A stretch of 64,000 bases of DNA from Nonomuraea sp. SYSU D8015 (GTDB taxonomy: Bacteria; Actinomycetota; Actinomycetes; Streptosporangiales; Streptosporangiaceae). The stretch's first letter is position 1, and each line of letters begins with the position of its first letter. The stretch covers positions 1,240,001 to 1,304,000 of the forward strand of contig NZ_VJYI01000001.1 of the NCBI RefSeq assembly GCF_008065375.1, given 5' to 3'. Position numbers and translations under genes: made by a program. Under the pieces are notes generated by a model that saw only the letters and a program-made list of their open reading frames with translations, was not told the DNA's origin and did no database searches. This document shows positions 51,125-60,242 of the stretch, one piece after another.

Positions 51125-52627
51125 ATGCTCTTCCCGCACCCCCTGCTCGACGCGCTGCGCGCCGCCCCCGACACGCCTGCCTTCGAGCACGCCGGCCGCA
51201 CCGTCTCCCGCGGCGAACTGCTGGAGATGATCCGGCGGCTGGCGGGCGCGATGGCCGACGCGGGGCTGGGGCCGGGCCGCGCCGTGGCGGTGCGCACCGC
51301 CGTCACGCCCGAGGCGTTCGCCGCCCACATGGCCGCGCACGCGCTCGGCTGCCGAGTCGTGGGCGTCCGCCCCGGGTACGCCCCCGGCCAGCTCGCCCAC
51401 GTGCTCGGCATGGACGTGGACGCGGTGCTGGTGGACCCCACGACCGCCGCCCCCGGGCTGTTCACCGCCGAGCGGGCGCTCTCACTGGGACCGTGCGCAC
51501 AGGCGACCGACCTGCTGGCGCACCCCGACGACGGCCGGCCGCTCACCGCGGAGGCCCGCGCGGACGACGTGGCGGCGCTGGTGTTCACCAGCGGCAGCAC
51601 CGGGCGGCCCAAGGGCTGCGCGATCACCTACCGGGCGCTCAGCGAGCACTGGGCGTGGCAGCCGCGCAGGTGGGGGCCGGTGGCGGCGGCCCTCGCCCGG
51701 GACTTCGAGCGCTACCTGCTGTTCGGCACGCTCGCCAGCATGGTCGTGCTGGAGTTCGCGGCGCCGTGCCTGCTGGGCCGCGGCACGGCGGTGATCCCGG
51801 AGGAGGACGGGCGGCCGCTGTTCCCGTACGCGATCGAGCGCCACCGCATCACCGGCTCCATCATCACGGTGCCGCGGCTGCACCAGATGCTGCGCCTGCT
51901 GGAGGAGGAGCCGGCGGACGTGAGCAGCCTGCGGGCGCTCATGGTGTCCGGCTCGCCGATCAGCGCCAAGAGGCTGGCGGAGGCGGCCGAGCGCCTCGGC
52001 CCCGTCGTCTACCAGGGGTACGGCCAGACCGAGGCTGGCAACGTGGCCATGCTCACGCCTGAGCACATCGCGGCGGGGCGCGGGCTGGACTCCGTGGGCC
52101 TGCCGCATCCCGGCGTCGAGGTCAGCGTGCGCGACGAGGACGGCCGGGAGCTGCCGCCGGGCGAGACCGGCGAGATTCATGTGTGCAGCCCGTACGTGAT
52201 GTCCGGCTACTGGGGTGACGAGGCCGAGACCCGCGACACGCTCAGGGACGGCCGGCTGCGCACCCGCGACCTCGGGCACGTGGACGAGGACGGCTTCCTG
52301 CACCTGGCCGGCCGCACCCGCGACGTGGTCATGGTCAACGCCATGGTCGTGTACGCCGGCCCGATCGAACGCGTCCTGACCGCCCACCCCGGCGTGGCCG
52401 AGGCGTACGTGGCCGGCGCCCCCGACGAGGTCACCGGCGAGGCCGTCCACGCGTTCGTCGTCCCGTCGCCGGGGCGCGCCCCGGACCAGGCGGAACTGTC
52501 CGCGCTGGTCAGGGCCGAGCTGGGGGACGACAGCGTACCCAAGACGATCACGATGGTGCCCGGCGTGCCCGTGGCCGCCAGCGGCAAGCCGGACAAACGC
52601 GCCCTCCTGGCCAGGCACACGCCCTGA
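51125..52627 (+). CDS. AMP-dependent acyl/aryl-CoA ligase-like enzyme
   Basis: A 500-residue ANL-family adenylating enzyme; ATG at 51,125 with AGAGGAG 6 nt upstream. Core motifs are VFTSGSTGRPKG, YGQTEAG, the hinge region TRDLGHVDEDGFLHLAGRTRD and the C-terminal SGKPDKRALL lysine. It probably activates a carboxylic acid for CoA or carrier transfer. It lies 82 nt upstream of the oxidase/P450 operon, so it may supply the operon with an activated substrate. Confidence 0.85.
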   Translation: MLFPHPLLDALRAAPDTPAFEHAGRTVSRGELLEMIRRLAGAMADAGLGPGRAVAVRTAVTPEAFAAHMAAHALGCRVVGVRPGYAPGQLAHVLGMDVDAVLVDPTTAAPGLFTAERALSLGPCAQATDLLAHPDDGRPLTAEARADDVAALVFTSGSTGRPKGCAITYRALSEHWAWQPRRWGPVAAALARDFERYLLFGTLASMVVLEFAAPCLLGRGTAVIPEEDGRPLFPYAIERHRITGSIITVPRLHQMLRLLEEEPADVSSLRALMVSGSPISAKRLAEAAERLGPVVYQGYGQTEAGNVAMLTPEHIAAGRGLDSVGLPHPGVEVSVRDEDGRELPPGETGEIHVCSPYVMSGYWGDEAETRDTLRDGRLRTRDLGHVDEDGFLHLAGRTRDVVMVNAMVVYAGPIERVLTAHPGVAEAYVAGAPDEVTGEAVHAFVVPSPGRAPDQAELSALVRAELGDDSVPKTITMVPGVPVAASGKPDKRALLARHTP

Positions 52628-52709
52628 GCCGGCCTCTGAGCAAACTCTGAGAATCACCCGCCAACACTGATGTTGTCCTTTCAATCACTTCGTTGTGACG
52701 GAGGCGTCA

Positions 52710-54281
52710 GTGGCGGACAATGCCGTGGACTACCTGGTGATCGGCGCGGGCCCGGCGGGACTGCAGCTGGGTTACTTCCTGCACCGGGCGGGACGGACAT
52801 ACCAGATCCTCGAGGCAGGTCCCGCGCCGAGCCAGTTCTTCCGCACCTTCCCGCGCCATCGCACGCTCATCTCGATCAACAAGAAGCACACCGGCTGGGA
52901 CGACCCGGAGCTCAACCTCCGGATGGACTGGAACTCGCTGCTGTCGGACGACCCCGAGCTGCTGTTCACCCGCTACAGCGACCGCTACTTCCCGCACGCC
53001 GACGACATGGTGCGTTACCTCGCCGACTTCGCCAAGGCCAACGAGCTGCGGGTCACCTACGACTCCCGCGTGGTCCGCGTCGATCGCCCCGGTGATCGGC
53101 GCGGCGCGTTCGTGGTGACCGACGAGCACGGCCGCCGCTGGGAGGCGCACCGGGTGATCGTGGCGACCGGCGTCACCCGGCCCAACGTGCCGCCCATCCC
53201 CGGCGTCGAGACCGCCGACCTGTACGCCACCGCCTCCACCGACCCGGCCGACTACGTGAACCGGCGGGTGCTCGTCATCGGCAAGGGCAACTCCGCGTTC
53301 GAGACCGCCGACAACCTCATCGAGACCGCCGCGGTCATCCACGTCGCCGGCCCCCACTCCGTGCGCATGGCCTGGCGCACCCACTACGTGGGCCACCTGC
53401 GCGCGGTCAACAACGGCCTGCTCGACACCTACCAGCTCAAGTCCCAGAACGCCCTGCTCGACGGGGACGTCAGGCGCATCGTCCGGCAGCCCGACGGCAC
53501 TTACCTGGTCACGGTCGCCTTCGCCCGGGCCGACGAGGTCACCAAGGACATCCCGTACGACCGGGTGATCCTGTGCACCGGCTTCCGCTTCGACGCCTCG
53601 ATCTTCGCCGACGGCTGCCGCCCCGAGCTGGCGATCGACGACAGGTTCCCGGCGCTCACCCCCGCCTACGAGTCGGTCAACGTGCCCGACCTGTACTTCG
53701 CCGGCACGATCACCCAGTCCCGCGACTTCAAGCGCGGCACCAGCGGCTTCATCCACGGCTTCCGCTACGGCGTGCGCGCCCTGCACCGCATCCTGGAGTC
53801 CCGCTACCACGGCGTCCCGTGGCCGGCCAGGATGCTCGCGGCCCAGCCGGGGCCGCTGGCGACGGCCGTCATCGAGCGGGTCAACCGCACCTCGGCCCTG
53901 TGGCAGCAGTTCGGGCTGCTGGCCGACGTGATCGTGATCGACGGAGACGGGCTCGCCCGCTATCTGGAGGAGGTGCCCTACGACCTGCAGGGCCAGCCGA
54001 TCGGCGAGCGCGGCCACTTCGCGATCACCCTGGAGTACGGGCCCGACCACGACAAAGTCGACCCCTTCGACATCACGGTGGCCCGCCCCGCCCAGAGCGA
54101 CTCCGCCCGCGCCCACGAGGGCCACTACCTGCACCCGGTGGTGCGCCACCACCTGCCGGGGGAGCCGCCGGTGGCCCATCACATCACGGAGAACCTGGAG
54201 AACGAGTGGAACTCCGAGGAGGTCCACGTCGAGCCGCTCCGGGCCTTCTTCGCCCGCCGGGCCGCGTCCGTGCCGGTCTGA
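52710..54281 (+). CDS. FAD-dependent monooxygenase-like oxidoreductase
   Basis: A 523-residue protein; GTG at 52,710 has GGAGG 5 nt upstream (GTG 52,695 also possible). It has two Rossmann signatures, VIGAGPAGLQLGYFL at the N-terminus (FAD) and VLVIGKGNSAFETADNL mid-protein (NADPH), as in flavin-containing monooxygenases. The C-terminal ~120 residues are extra. It is the first gene of a four-gene operon and lies 2 nt before the FMN oxidase gene. Confidence 0.8.
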   Translation: MADNAVDYLVIGAGPAGLQLGYFLHRAGRTYQILEAGPAPSQFFRTFPRHRTLISINKKHTGWDDPELNLRMDWNSLLSDDPELLFTRYSDRYFPHADDMVRYLADFAKANELRVTYDSRVVRVDRPGDRRGAFVVTDEHGRRWEAHRVIVATGVTRPNVPPIPGVETADLYATASTDPADYVNRRVLVIGKGNSAFETADNLIETAAVIHVAGPHSVRMAWRTHYVGHLRAVNNGLLDTYQLKSQNALLDGDVRRIVRQPDGTYLVTVAFARADEVTKDIPYDRVILCTGFRFDASIFADGCRPELAIDDRFPALTPAYESVNVPDLYFAGTITQSRDFKRGTSGFIHGFRYGVRALHRILESRYHGVPWPARMLAAQPGPLATAVIERVNRTSALWQQFGLLADVIVIDGDGLARYLEEVPYDLQGQPIGERGHFAITLEYGPDHDKVDPFDITVARPAQSDSARAHEGHYLHPVVRHHLPGEPPVAHHITENLENEWNSEEVHVEPLRAFFARRAASVPV

Positions 54282-54283
54282 CC

Positions 54284-55330
54284 GTGGACGCGCGGACGCT
54301 GCGCGAGTTCGAGGCGGAGGCCCGCGCCCGCCTCGGCCCCGCGCACTACGACTACTTCGCCGGCGGCGCCGGTGACGAGGTCACGGTGCGGGCCAACGAG
54401 GCCGCCTTCGCCCGGCTCGGGCTGCTGCCGCGGGTGCTGCGGGGCGTCGGCAAGCTCCAGACGGACGTCACCCTGCTGGGCAGCCGCGCGGCCATGCCCG
54501 TGCTGGTGGCGCCGACCGCGTTCCACCGGCTCGCCCATCCCGAGGGCGAGCGGGCCACGGCCCGCGCGGTCGCCGCCGCCGAGACCATCATGATCGTCAG
54601 CATGGCCTCGACCGTCGCCGTCGAGGACGTGGCGGCCGCGGCCCCCGGCGCCGAGCTCTGGTTCCAGCTGTACATCCAGCCGGACGAGGCCTTCACCGGC
54701 GAGATCGTGCGCCGCGCCGCGGCGGCCGGCTGCAAGGCGCTGGTCGTCACCGTGGACTCGCCCGCGCTGGGGCTGCGCGAGCGCGACCTGCGCAACGGCT
54801 TCCACGACCTGCCCGAGCACCTGTGCTGTGAGAACTTGCGGGACGGCGACCGGGTCCGGCCCATCGTCATGGCGCCCGAGCTGTCCTGGGAGCACCTCGA
54901 CCGGCTCAGGGAGACGACGTCGCTGCCGATCGTGCTCAAGGGCGTCACGCATCCGGCTGACGCCCGCCTCGCCCTCGACCACGGCGCGGCGGCGATCATG
55001 GTGTCGAACCACGGCGGGCGGCAGCTCGACACCGTGCCGGCCACGATCGACCTGCTGCCGGACGTCGTCGCGGCCGTCGGCGGCGCCGTGCCGGTGCTGC
55101 TCGACGGCGGCGTGCGGCGCGGCACCGACGTGCTCAAGGCCCTGGCCCTCGGCGCCGCCGCGGTCGCCGTCGGCCGGCCGGTGATCTGGGGACTCGCCGC
55201 GGAGGGGGAGCGGGGGGTGGCTCGCGTGCTCGGCCTGCTGCGCGCGGAGGTCGAGCACGCGCTCACCCTGTGCGGCCGCACCTCGATCCACGACCTCGAC
55301 CCGGGCATGGTGCGGCCGTGTCGATCATGA
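54284..55330 (+). CDS. FMN-dependent alpha-hydroxyacid oxidase
   Basis: A 348-residue protein from GTG. HYDYFAGGAGDE near the start, the PVLVAPTAFHRLAHPEGE region and the catalytic-base segment VSNHGGRQLD with GGVRRGTDVLKALALGA identify the lactate/glycolate/mandelate oxidase family. It converts 2-hydroxy to 2-oxo acids with FMN. The stop overlaps the P450 start by ATGA. A hydroxymandelate oxidase-like role is possible, but there is no specific evidence. Confidence 0.85.
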   Translation: MDARTLREFEAEARARLGPAHYDYFAGGAGDEVTVRANEAAFARLGLLPRVLRGVGKLQTDVTLLGSRAAMPVLVAPTAFHRLAHPEGERATARAVAAAETIMIVSMASTVAVEDVAAAAPGAELWFQLYIQPDEAFTGEIVRRAAAAGCKALVVTVDSPALGLRERDLRNGFHDLPEHLCCENLRDGDRVRPIVMAPELSWEHLDRLRETTSLPIVLKGVTHPADARLALDHGAAAIMVSNHGGRQLDTVPATIDLLPDVVAAVGGAVPVLLDGGVRRGTDVLKALALGAAAVAVGRPVIWGLAAEGERGVARVLGLLRAEVEHALTLCGRTSIHDLDPGMVRPCRS

Positions 55331-56664
55331 CAGGGCTGATCGCGATCGTGCCGGCCGTGGCCGTGCTGGCCAGCCTGCCGTGGTGGCTGCCGGGTCGCGT
55401 GGTGGCGCTGCGCGTGCGGGTCTTCAACCGGATCAACGGCGACGAGGGCATCCCCGTCCCCGGCGACCTGGTCGGCGTCGACCGGTTCAAGGAGCTCTAC
55501 TCCCATCCCGCGGCGAACGGGCGCAGCAAGGGGGCGGCGCTGTCGGACCTGTTCTGGTACTGGCTGTCGCCGGGCCCCGAGATGCACCAGGAGCACCTGG
55601 AGGCGGGGGAGCGGTACGACGCCGTCGCCAGGACCACGCGGGCCCTGCTCGCCGTGCCGCGCGCCGAGGCCGAGGAGCTCGCCCGCCGCTGTGCCGCCCG
55701 CGCGCTGGACGGCCTCCGGGGGCCGGTGCGGCTGCGGGACCTGATGATGCCGCTCTGGGCGGAGTTCTCGTACGAGCTGGTCTTCGCCGAGCCGTGCCCG
55801 CGCGAGGCCCGCGACCTCATCGCAGGCAACGCCGACGACGTCGTCACCGCGCTCAAGTGCACCGGCCTGCGTCACATGGGCCGCCGCGAGCGCCTCACCC
55901 GTTACCTGCTCGGCCGGCTCGCCCACGTGCGCGTCCCCCTGCCGCCGGACCTGACGCCGCAGGAGCAGGCCTTCTACCTGCAGGGCGCGTTCTTCAACAC
56001 CGCCGTCGTGCAGATGTCGGAGGCCATGGCCCACCTGCTGATGGTCCTCGCCCAGCACCCCGGCGTGCAGGAGCAGGCCCGCGAGGCCGACGACCGCCAC
56101 TTCGACCACGTGATCGCCGAGACCATGCGGCTCTACCCGCTGTTCGGGATCGCGCACCGCATCACCACCGGCGACATCGAGATCGACGAGCGCACGACGA
56201 TCCCGGCCGGGTCGGTGTTGTGCTTCGACTACCCCGAGTTCCACCGCGCCGGGTTCCCCGACCCCGACCGCTTCGACCCCGGCCGTTTTGACCGGCCCGC
56301 CAAGGAGCTCAACCACATCCCCTTCGGCGTCGCCGCCAACCGCCCCTGCCCCGCCTGGCGGCTGGCCCCGATCGCGATGCGGGCCGCCGCCCGCGAGGTC
56401 CTGCGCAGGTACGCCCTCGCCTCGTCCGCCTCGCACACCAGGTCCCTGCCCAACCGGGGACCGTGCCTGCTCATCCCGCGGGGCGCCCCCGGAGCCTCCC
56501 GCCGGAGCTCGGCCGCGCTGGCCTGGATGCGCCTGCGCGACCGCTGGGAGGACGTCTGGCGCAGCCTCGTCCAGCTCGTCCTCGGCACCTACATGGTGTG
56601 GGACGCGCGCAGGCAGCGGCTGTGCGAGCGCCACTTCGCCCGATGCCCCGTCACCCACCGCTGA
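55327..56664 (+). CDS. Membrane-anchored atypical cytochrome P450
   Basis: A 445-residue P450 with an N-terminal membrane segment (about 3-24), unusual for bacteria. The ExxR motif is ETMR (265-268) and the heme ligand Cys341 sits in FGVAANRPCPA, where the usual Gly after the Cys region is altered. The I-helix (about 218-240: QGAFFNTAVVQMSEA) lacks the usual AGxDTT acid-alcohol pair, so oxygen activation may differ. A ~50-residue C-terminal extension is present. It overlaps the preceding oxidase gene. Confidence 0.75.
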   Translation: MTGLIAIVPAVAVLASLPWWLPGRVVALRVRVFNRINGDEGIPVPGDLVGVDRFKELYSHPAANGRSKGAALSDLFWYWLSPGPEMHQEHLEAGERYDAVARTTRALLAVPRAEAEELARRCAARALDGLRGPVRLRDLMMPLWAEFSYELVFAEPCPREARDLIAGNADDVVTALKCTGLRHMGRRERLTRYLLGRLAHVRVPLPPDLTPQEQAFYLQGAFFNTAVVQMSEAMAHLLMVLAQHPGVQEQAREADDRHFDHVIAETMRLYPLFGIAHRITTGDIEIDERTTIPAGSVLCFDYPEFHRAGFPDPDRFDPGRFDRPAKELNHIPFGVAANRPCPAWRLAPIAMRAAAREVLRRYALASSASHTRSLPNRGPCLLIPRGAPGASRRSSAALAWMRLRDRWEDVWRSLVQLVLGTYMVWDARRQRLCERHFARCPVTHR

Positions 56665-56677
56665 GCGGAGAACCGGC

Positions 56678-58000
56678 ATGGCCTTCCTGGTGACCGCACC
56701 CGACCCGAATCTCGCCCTGATACTGAAAGTCCTGCCCGCCCTCGTCGTCCTCCTGATCGCCGCCGCGATCTGCGGCCGGCTGGCGCAGATGGTGATGCAG
56801 CCGCGCGTGCTCGGCGAGATGGTCGCCGGCGTGCTGCTCGGGCCGACGCTGTTCGGCTGGCTGTTCCCCGAGGCGCAGGCCGCCCTGTTCCCGCCCGAGG
56901 TCAGGCCCGTCCTGTACGTGCTCAGCACCATCGGCCTGACGCTCTACATGTTCCTCGTCGGCGCCGGCATCGACCACGGCGCCGGCCCGCCCGGCGAGAT
57001 GCGCAAGGCGTCCGTGCTGGCCGCCTCCGGGATCGTGCCCTCCCTGCTGCTCGGCTTCGGCGCCGGCCTGCTGCTGCACGGGACGCTCTCCCGCCCGGAC
57101 GTCAGCCCGCTCCAGTTCGGGCTGTTCGTCGGTGGCGCGCTGTCCCTGACCGCCTTCCCCATGCTGGCCAGGATTCTCTACGAGCGCGGTCTGGAGAACT
57201 CCCCGATCGGCCGCCTCACCCTGCTGGCCGCCTCCATCGACGACGCCCTGGCCTGGTGCATCCTGGCCGTCCTGTCGGCCATGCACCTCGGCGCCGGCCC
57301 CGGGGGAGCCCTGCCCACCATCGCGCTGACCGCGGTGTTCGCCGTGGTCATGCTCAAGGTCGTCGCCCCGCTGCTGCGGCCCATGGGCAGGGCCGTCGCG
57401 CGCACCGGCAGGCTCGGCTCCGGCGGCATGTACGTCGTCGTCCTCGTCCCGCTCACCGCCGGCTGGCTGACCGACTGGATCGGCGTGTACTCCGTCTTCG
57501 GCGGCTTCATCGCCGGGCTGGCCATGCCCCGCGACCCGGCCTTCCGGCAGGTGCTGCACGGCCGCATGATGGAGATCGTCTCGACGCTGCTGCTGCCGAC
57601 GTTCTTCACCTTCTCCGGGCTCAACACCCACCTGGGCGGCATCGCGGGCGGAACCATGCTGCTGGCGTTCGGGCTGATCCTGGTGGCCGGGTTCTGCGGG
57701 AAGTACTTCGGCTGCTCGCTGGCGATGCGGGGGATCGGGTTCGGCTGGCGGGAGTCGTACGCGGTGGGCGCGCTGATGAACGCCCGCGGGCTGATGATCC
57801 TGATCTTCATCAACATCGGCCTGGCCCAGGGCATGATCACGCAGGAGCTGTTCGCCATGCTCGTGCTCGTGGCGGTGCTCACCACCGCAGGCGCGCTGCC
57901 GCTGTACAAGCTCGCGCTGCCGGACCGGCTCGAGCGTTCCATCGAACCCGTCGGGGAATCTCCCCTGGAAGAGCGGGTTGTCAGGTCCAATTCAGGATGA
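56678..58000 (+). CDS. CPA2-type cation:proton antiporter
   Basis: A 440-residue protein with about twelve to thirteen membrane segments; GGAGAA precedes its ATG. Conserved features of Kef/CPA2 antiporters include QPRVLGEMVAGVLLGPTLFG, ASIDDALAWC (Asp-Asp in the transport site) and LMNARGLMILI. No RCK or TrkA-N domain is fused. Its place as the last gene of the oxidase/P450 operon suggests it exports or balances ions for that pathway, or moves the product. Confidence 0.85.
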   Translation: MAFLVTAPDPNLALILKVLPALVVLLIAAAICGRLAQMVMQPRVLGEMVAGVLLGPTLFGWLFPEAQAALFPPEVRPVLYVLSTIGLTLYMFLVGAGIDHGAGPPGEMRKASVLAASGIVPSLLLGFGAGLLLHGTLSRPDVSPLQFGLFVGGALSLTAFPMLARILYERGLENSPIGRLTLLAASIDDALAWCILAVLSAMHLGAGPGGALPTIALTAVFAVVMLKVVAPLLRPMGRAVARTGRLGSGGMYVVVLVPLTAGWLTDWIGVYSVFGGFIAGLAMPRDPAFRQVLHGRMMEIVSTLLLPTFFTFSGLNTHLGGIAGGTMLLAFGLILVAGFCGKYFGCSLAMRGIGFGWRESYAVGALMNARGLMILIFINIGLAQGMITQELFAMLVLVAVLTTAGALPLYKLALPDRLERSIEPVGESPLEERVVRSNSG

Positions 58001-58092
58001 AGTCGCAGATAGGACGAAATGTCGTGGTTTTAGAACGGGCCAATGGTCACGTGGACCTGGCGTTTCCCTGACACAGATGTCAACGTGGTCTG

Positions 58093-58782
58093 GTGGCTGG
58101 GACATCGGGCACGGCCGACCTGCCCTCCCGTCGGCTGCTGCTCATCGAAGATGACCGCGAGCTGGGGCACATGCTGGTCGACCTGTTCACCGAACAGGGA
58201 TACACCGTCGACCTGGCACTGGAGGGGCAGCGGGGGCTGCACCTGGGACTGAGCCGCGCGTACGACGTGCTGATCGTCGATCGCGGCCTGCCCGCGCTGG
58301 ACGGGATCGACCTGCTGCGGCGGCTGCGCCGGCAGGCCGTCACGACGCCGGTGCTCGTGCTCACCGCCTTCGGCTCGGTGGCCGACCGGGTCGCGGGGCT
58401 CGACGCCGGCGCCGAGGACTACCTCGTCAAGCCGTTCGACATCGAGGAGCTGCTGGCCAGGGTGCGGGCCCTGCACCGCAGGAACCTCGACCAGGCCACG
58501 CTGCTTCCGCTCGGCGGGGGCTGGCTGGACGCCGAGGCCCACCTCGTACGCCTGCCGAGCGGGGAGCAGGTGATGCTGTCGGGGCAGGAATGCCGGCTGC
58601 TCAGCGCCCTCGCCACGCGGCCGCGGCAGGTGCACACCCGCACGTCGCTGCGGCAGCGTGTCTTCGACGGCGCGCAGAAGGAATCGATCGTGGACACCTA
58701 CGTCTACTACTTGCGCAACAAGCTGGGGCCGCAGGTCGTCTGCACCGTGCGGGGCGTGGGATACCGGCTGGGTGAGCTGTGA
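58093..58782 (+). CDS. OmpR-family response regulator
   Basis: A 229-residue protein from GTG. The receiver domain (about 12-128) has the acidic pair Glu19/Asp20-21, phosphoacceptor Asp63 in LIVDRGLP and the conserved Lys in EDYLVKPFD. A winged-helix DNA-binding domain (about 140-229) follows with TYVYYLRNKLG. The stop overlaps the sensor kinase start (GTGA). It lies 92 nt after the antiporter gene and may control the operon. Confidence 0.9.
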   Translation: MAGTSGTADLPSRRLLLIEDDRELGHMLVDLFTEQGYTVDLALEGQRGLHLGLSRAYDVLIVDRGLPALDGIDLLRRLRRQAVTTPVLVLTAFGSVADRVAGLDAGAEDYLVKPFDIEELLARVRALHRRNLDQATLLPLGGGWLDAEAHLVRLPSGEQVMLSGQECRLLSALATRPRQVHTRTSLRQRVFDGAQKESIVDTYVYYLRNKLGPQVVCTVRGVGYRLGEL

Positions 58783-60116
58783 GCGGCGGATGGCGGCAGC
58801 CCCGTGCCCGGCGGGCACGGGCTGACGGCTCGCGCCCGGCGCGGCGATTGCTGAGCCGGTCCGCGCGCGCCGACGGCCGCGGGCCGGAGCTGCGGCTGCT
58901 GGTCCGCGCCAGGCGCAGGCTCACCGTGCAGGTCGCCGGTGCGATCTCGGTCGTGGTCGCGCTCGTCGGCGTGATCGTCTACTGCTTCATGGCGCACGAG
59001 CAGAGCTTCAACGCGCGGCGCGAGCTGTCGGCCGCCGTCCAGAGCGCCACCGTCGCCCGCCCGCCGCCCTGCGTCTGGCTGTACGAGCAGCGCGGCGGCG
59101 CCGTCCAGAGCTCGCCCGGCGCCCCCGCCGCCCTCCCGGTGCGCGCGGAGCTGGACCGGGTCGGCCGCGGCGGCGAGCCGCAGGTCACCCCGGTCGAGGC
59201 GGCCGGCCGCGCCTACCTGGTCCGCACCGAGCGCCGCGGCGGCGCCGTCGTCCAGGCCGCGATGGACCTGCGCTACCAGGCCGCCGAACGCAACAGGCTG
59301 CTGCGCACGCTCGCCTTCGCCGAGCTGGCCGGCCTGCTGGCCGCGGTGCTCGTCGGCCAGGTCATCTCCCGCCGCGCGATCGCCCCGCTCGGCGAGGCCC
59401 TGGCCCGCCAGCGCCGCTTCGCCGCCGACGTCAGCCACGAGCTGCGCACCCCGCTCACCCGGCTCAACACCCGCGCCCAGCTGCTCGCCCGCAGGATGCG
59501 CGGCGGCACCGACCCGATCCTCCTCGTCGACGAGGTGGACCAGCTGGTGGAGGGCAGCAGGCAGCTCGGCGAGGTGGTCGAGGACCTGCTGCAGTCGGCC
59601 CGGTTCAACCAGCTGCGGCGGCCGTTCGGGCCCGTGGACCTGGCCGCGCTGGCCGCGGAGCTGGCCGTGGCCGAGAACGCCCGCGCCCAGGTCCGCGGCG
59701 TGACGATCGAGGTCCGCTGCGACGGCTCCGGCGACCACGTCGTCCGCGGCGTGGAGTCCGCGCTGCGGCGGGTGATCTCGGCGCTGCTGGACAACGCCCT
59801 CGGCCACACCAGCCCCGGCGGCCACATCTGGGTGACGCTCACCGGCGATTCCGACGTGGTCCAGCTGACGGTCAGGGACGACGGCGTCGGACTGGACCCG
59901 GCCGATGCCGAGCGGCTGTTCACCCGGTTCGTGGGCGGGGGGTTCGGGCTGGGGCTGGCGCTCGTACGGGAGGTGGTGGAGGGCCACGACGGCACCATCA
60001 CCGCCGGCGGGCGGCCGGGAGCCGGCGCCGTCTTCACCGTCCGCCTGCCCGCGGACACCTCCGGCCGGCCGCCGCACCCGCCGTCGGAGCCGGAGCCGGC
60101 CGCCCACTCGGCGTAG
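58779..60116 (+). CDS. Sensor histidine kinase
   Basis: A 445-residue kinase from GTG. The N-terminus is Arg-rich, then two membrane segments (about 50-70 and 178-196) enclose a ~105-residue sensor loop. HisKA has His220 in DVSHELRTPLTRL, and the HATPase region includes NALGHTSPG, DDGVGL and GFGLGLALV. It pairs with the response regulator upstream. Confidence 0.9.
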   Translation: MSGGWRQPRARRARADGSRPARRLLSRSARADGRGPELRLLVRARRRLTVQVAGAISVVVALVGVIVYCFMAHEQSFNARRELSAAVQSATVARPPPCVWLYEQRGGAVQSSPGAPAALPVRAELDRVGRGGEPQVTPVEAAGRAYLVRTERRGGAVVQAAMDLRYQAAERNRLLRTLAFAELAGLLAAVLVGQVISRRAIAPLGEALARQRRFAADVSHELRTPLTRLNTRAQLLARRMRGGTDPILLVDEVDQLVEGSRQLGEVVEDLLQSARFNQLRRPFGPVDLAALAAELAVAENARAQVRGVTIEVRCDGSGDHVVRGVESALRRVISALLDNALGHTSPGGHIWVTLTGDSDVVQLTVRDDGVGLDPADAERLFTRFVGGGFGLGLALVREVVEGHDGTITAGGRPGAGAVFTVRLPADTSGRPPHPPSEPEPAAHSA

Positions 60117-60242
60117 GGCCGCGTCAGCGCCTGCCTCGGCAGGGCGCCTCAGCGTCTCTCGGGCGTCTCTCTTTCGGACGTCTCTTTCGGACGTCCCGAC
60201 AGGGACCGCATTAGCGGCCCGCGCCGGGGTAGGCGAGAGCGG

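Noticed and set aside
60150..60200. CGTCTCT/TTCGGA direct repeats before the phospholipase D gene
   Set aside because: Two to three short imperfect copies; no clear operator symmetry.
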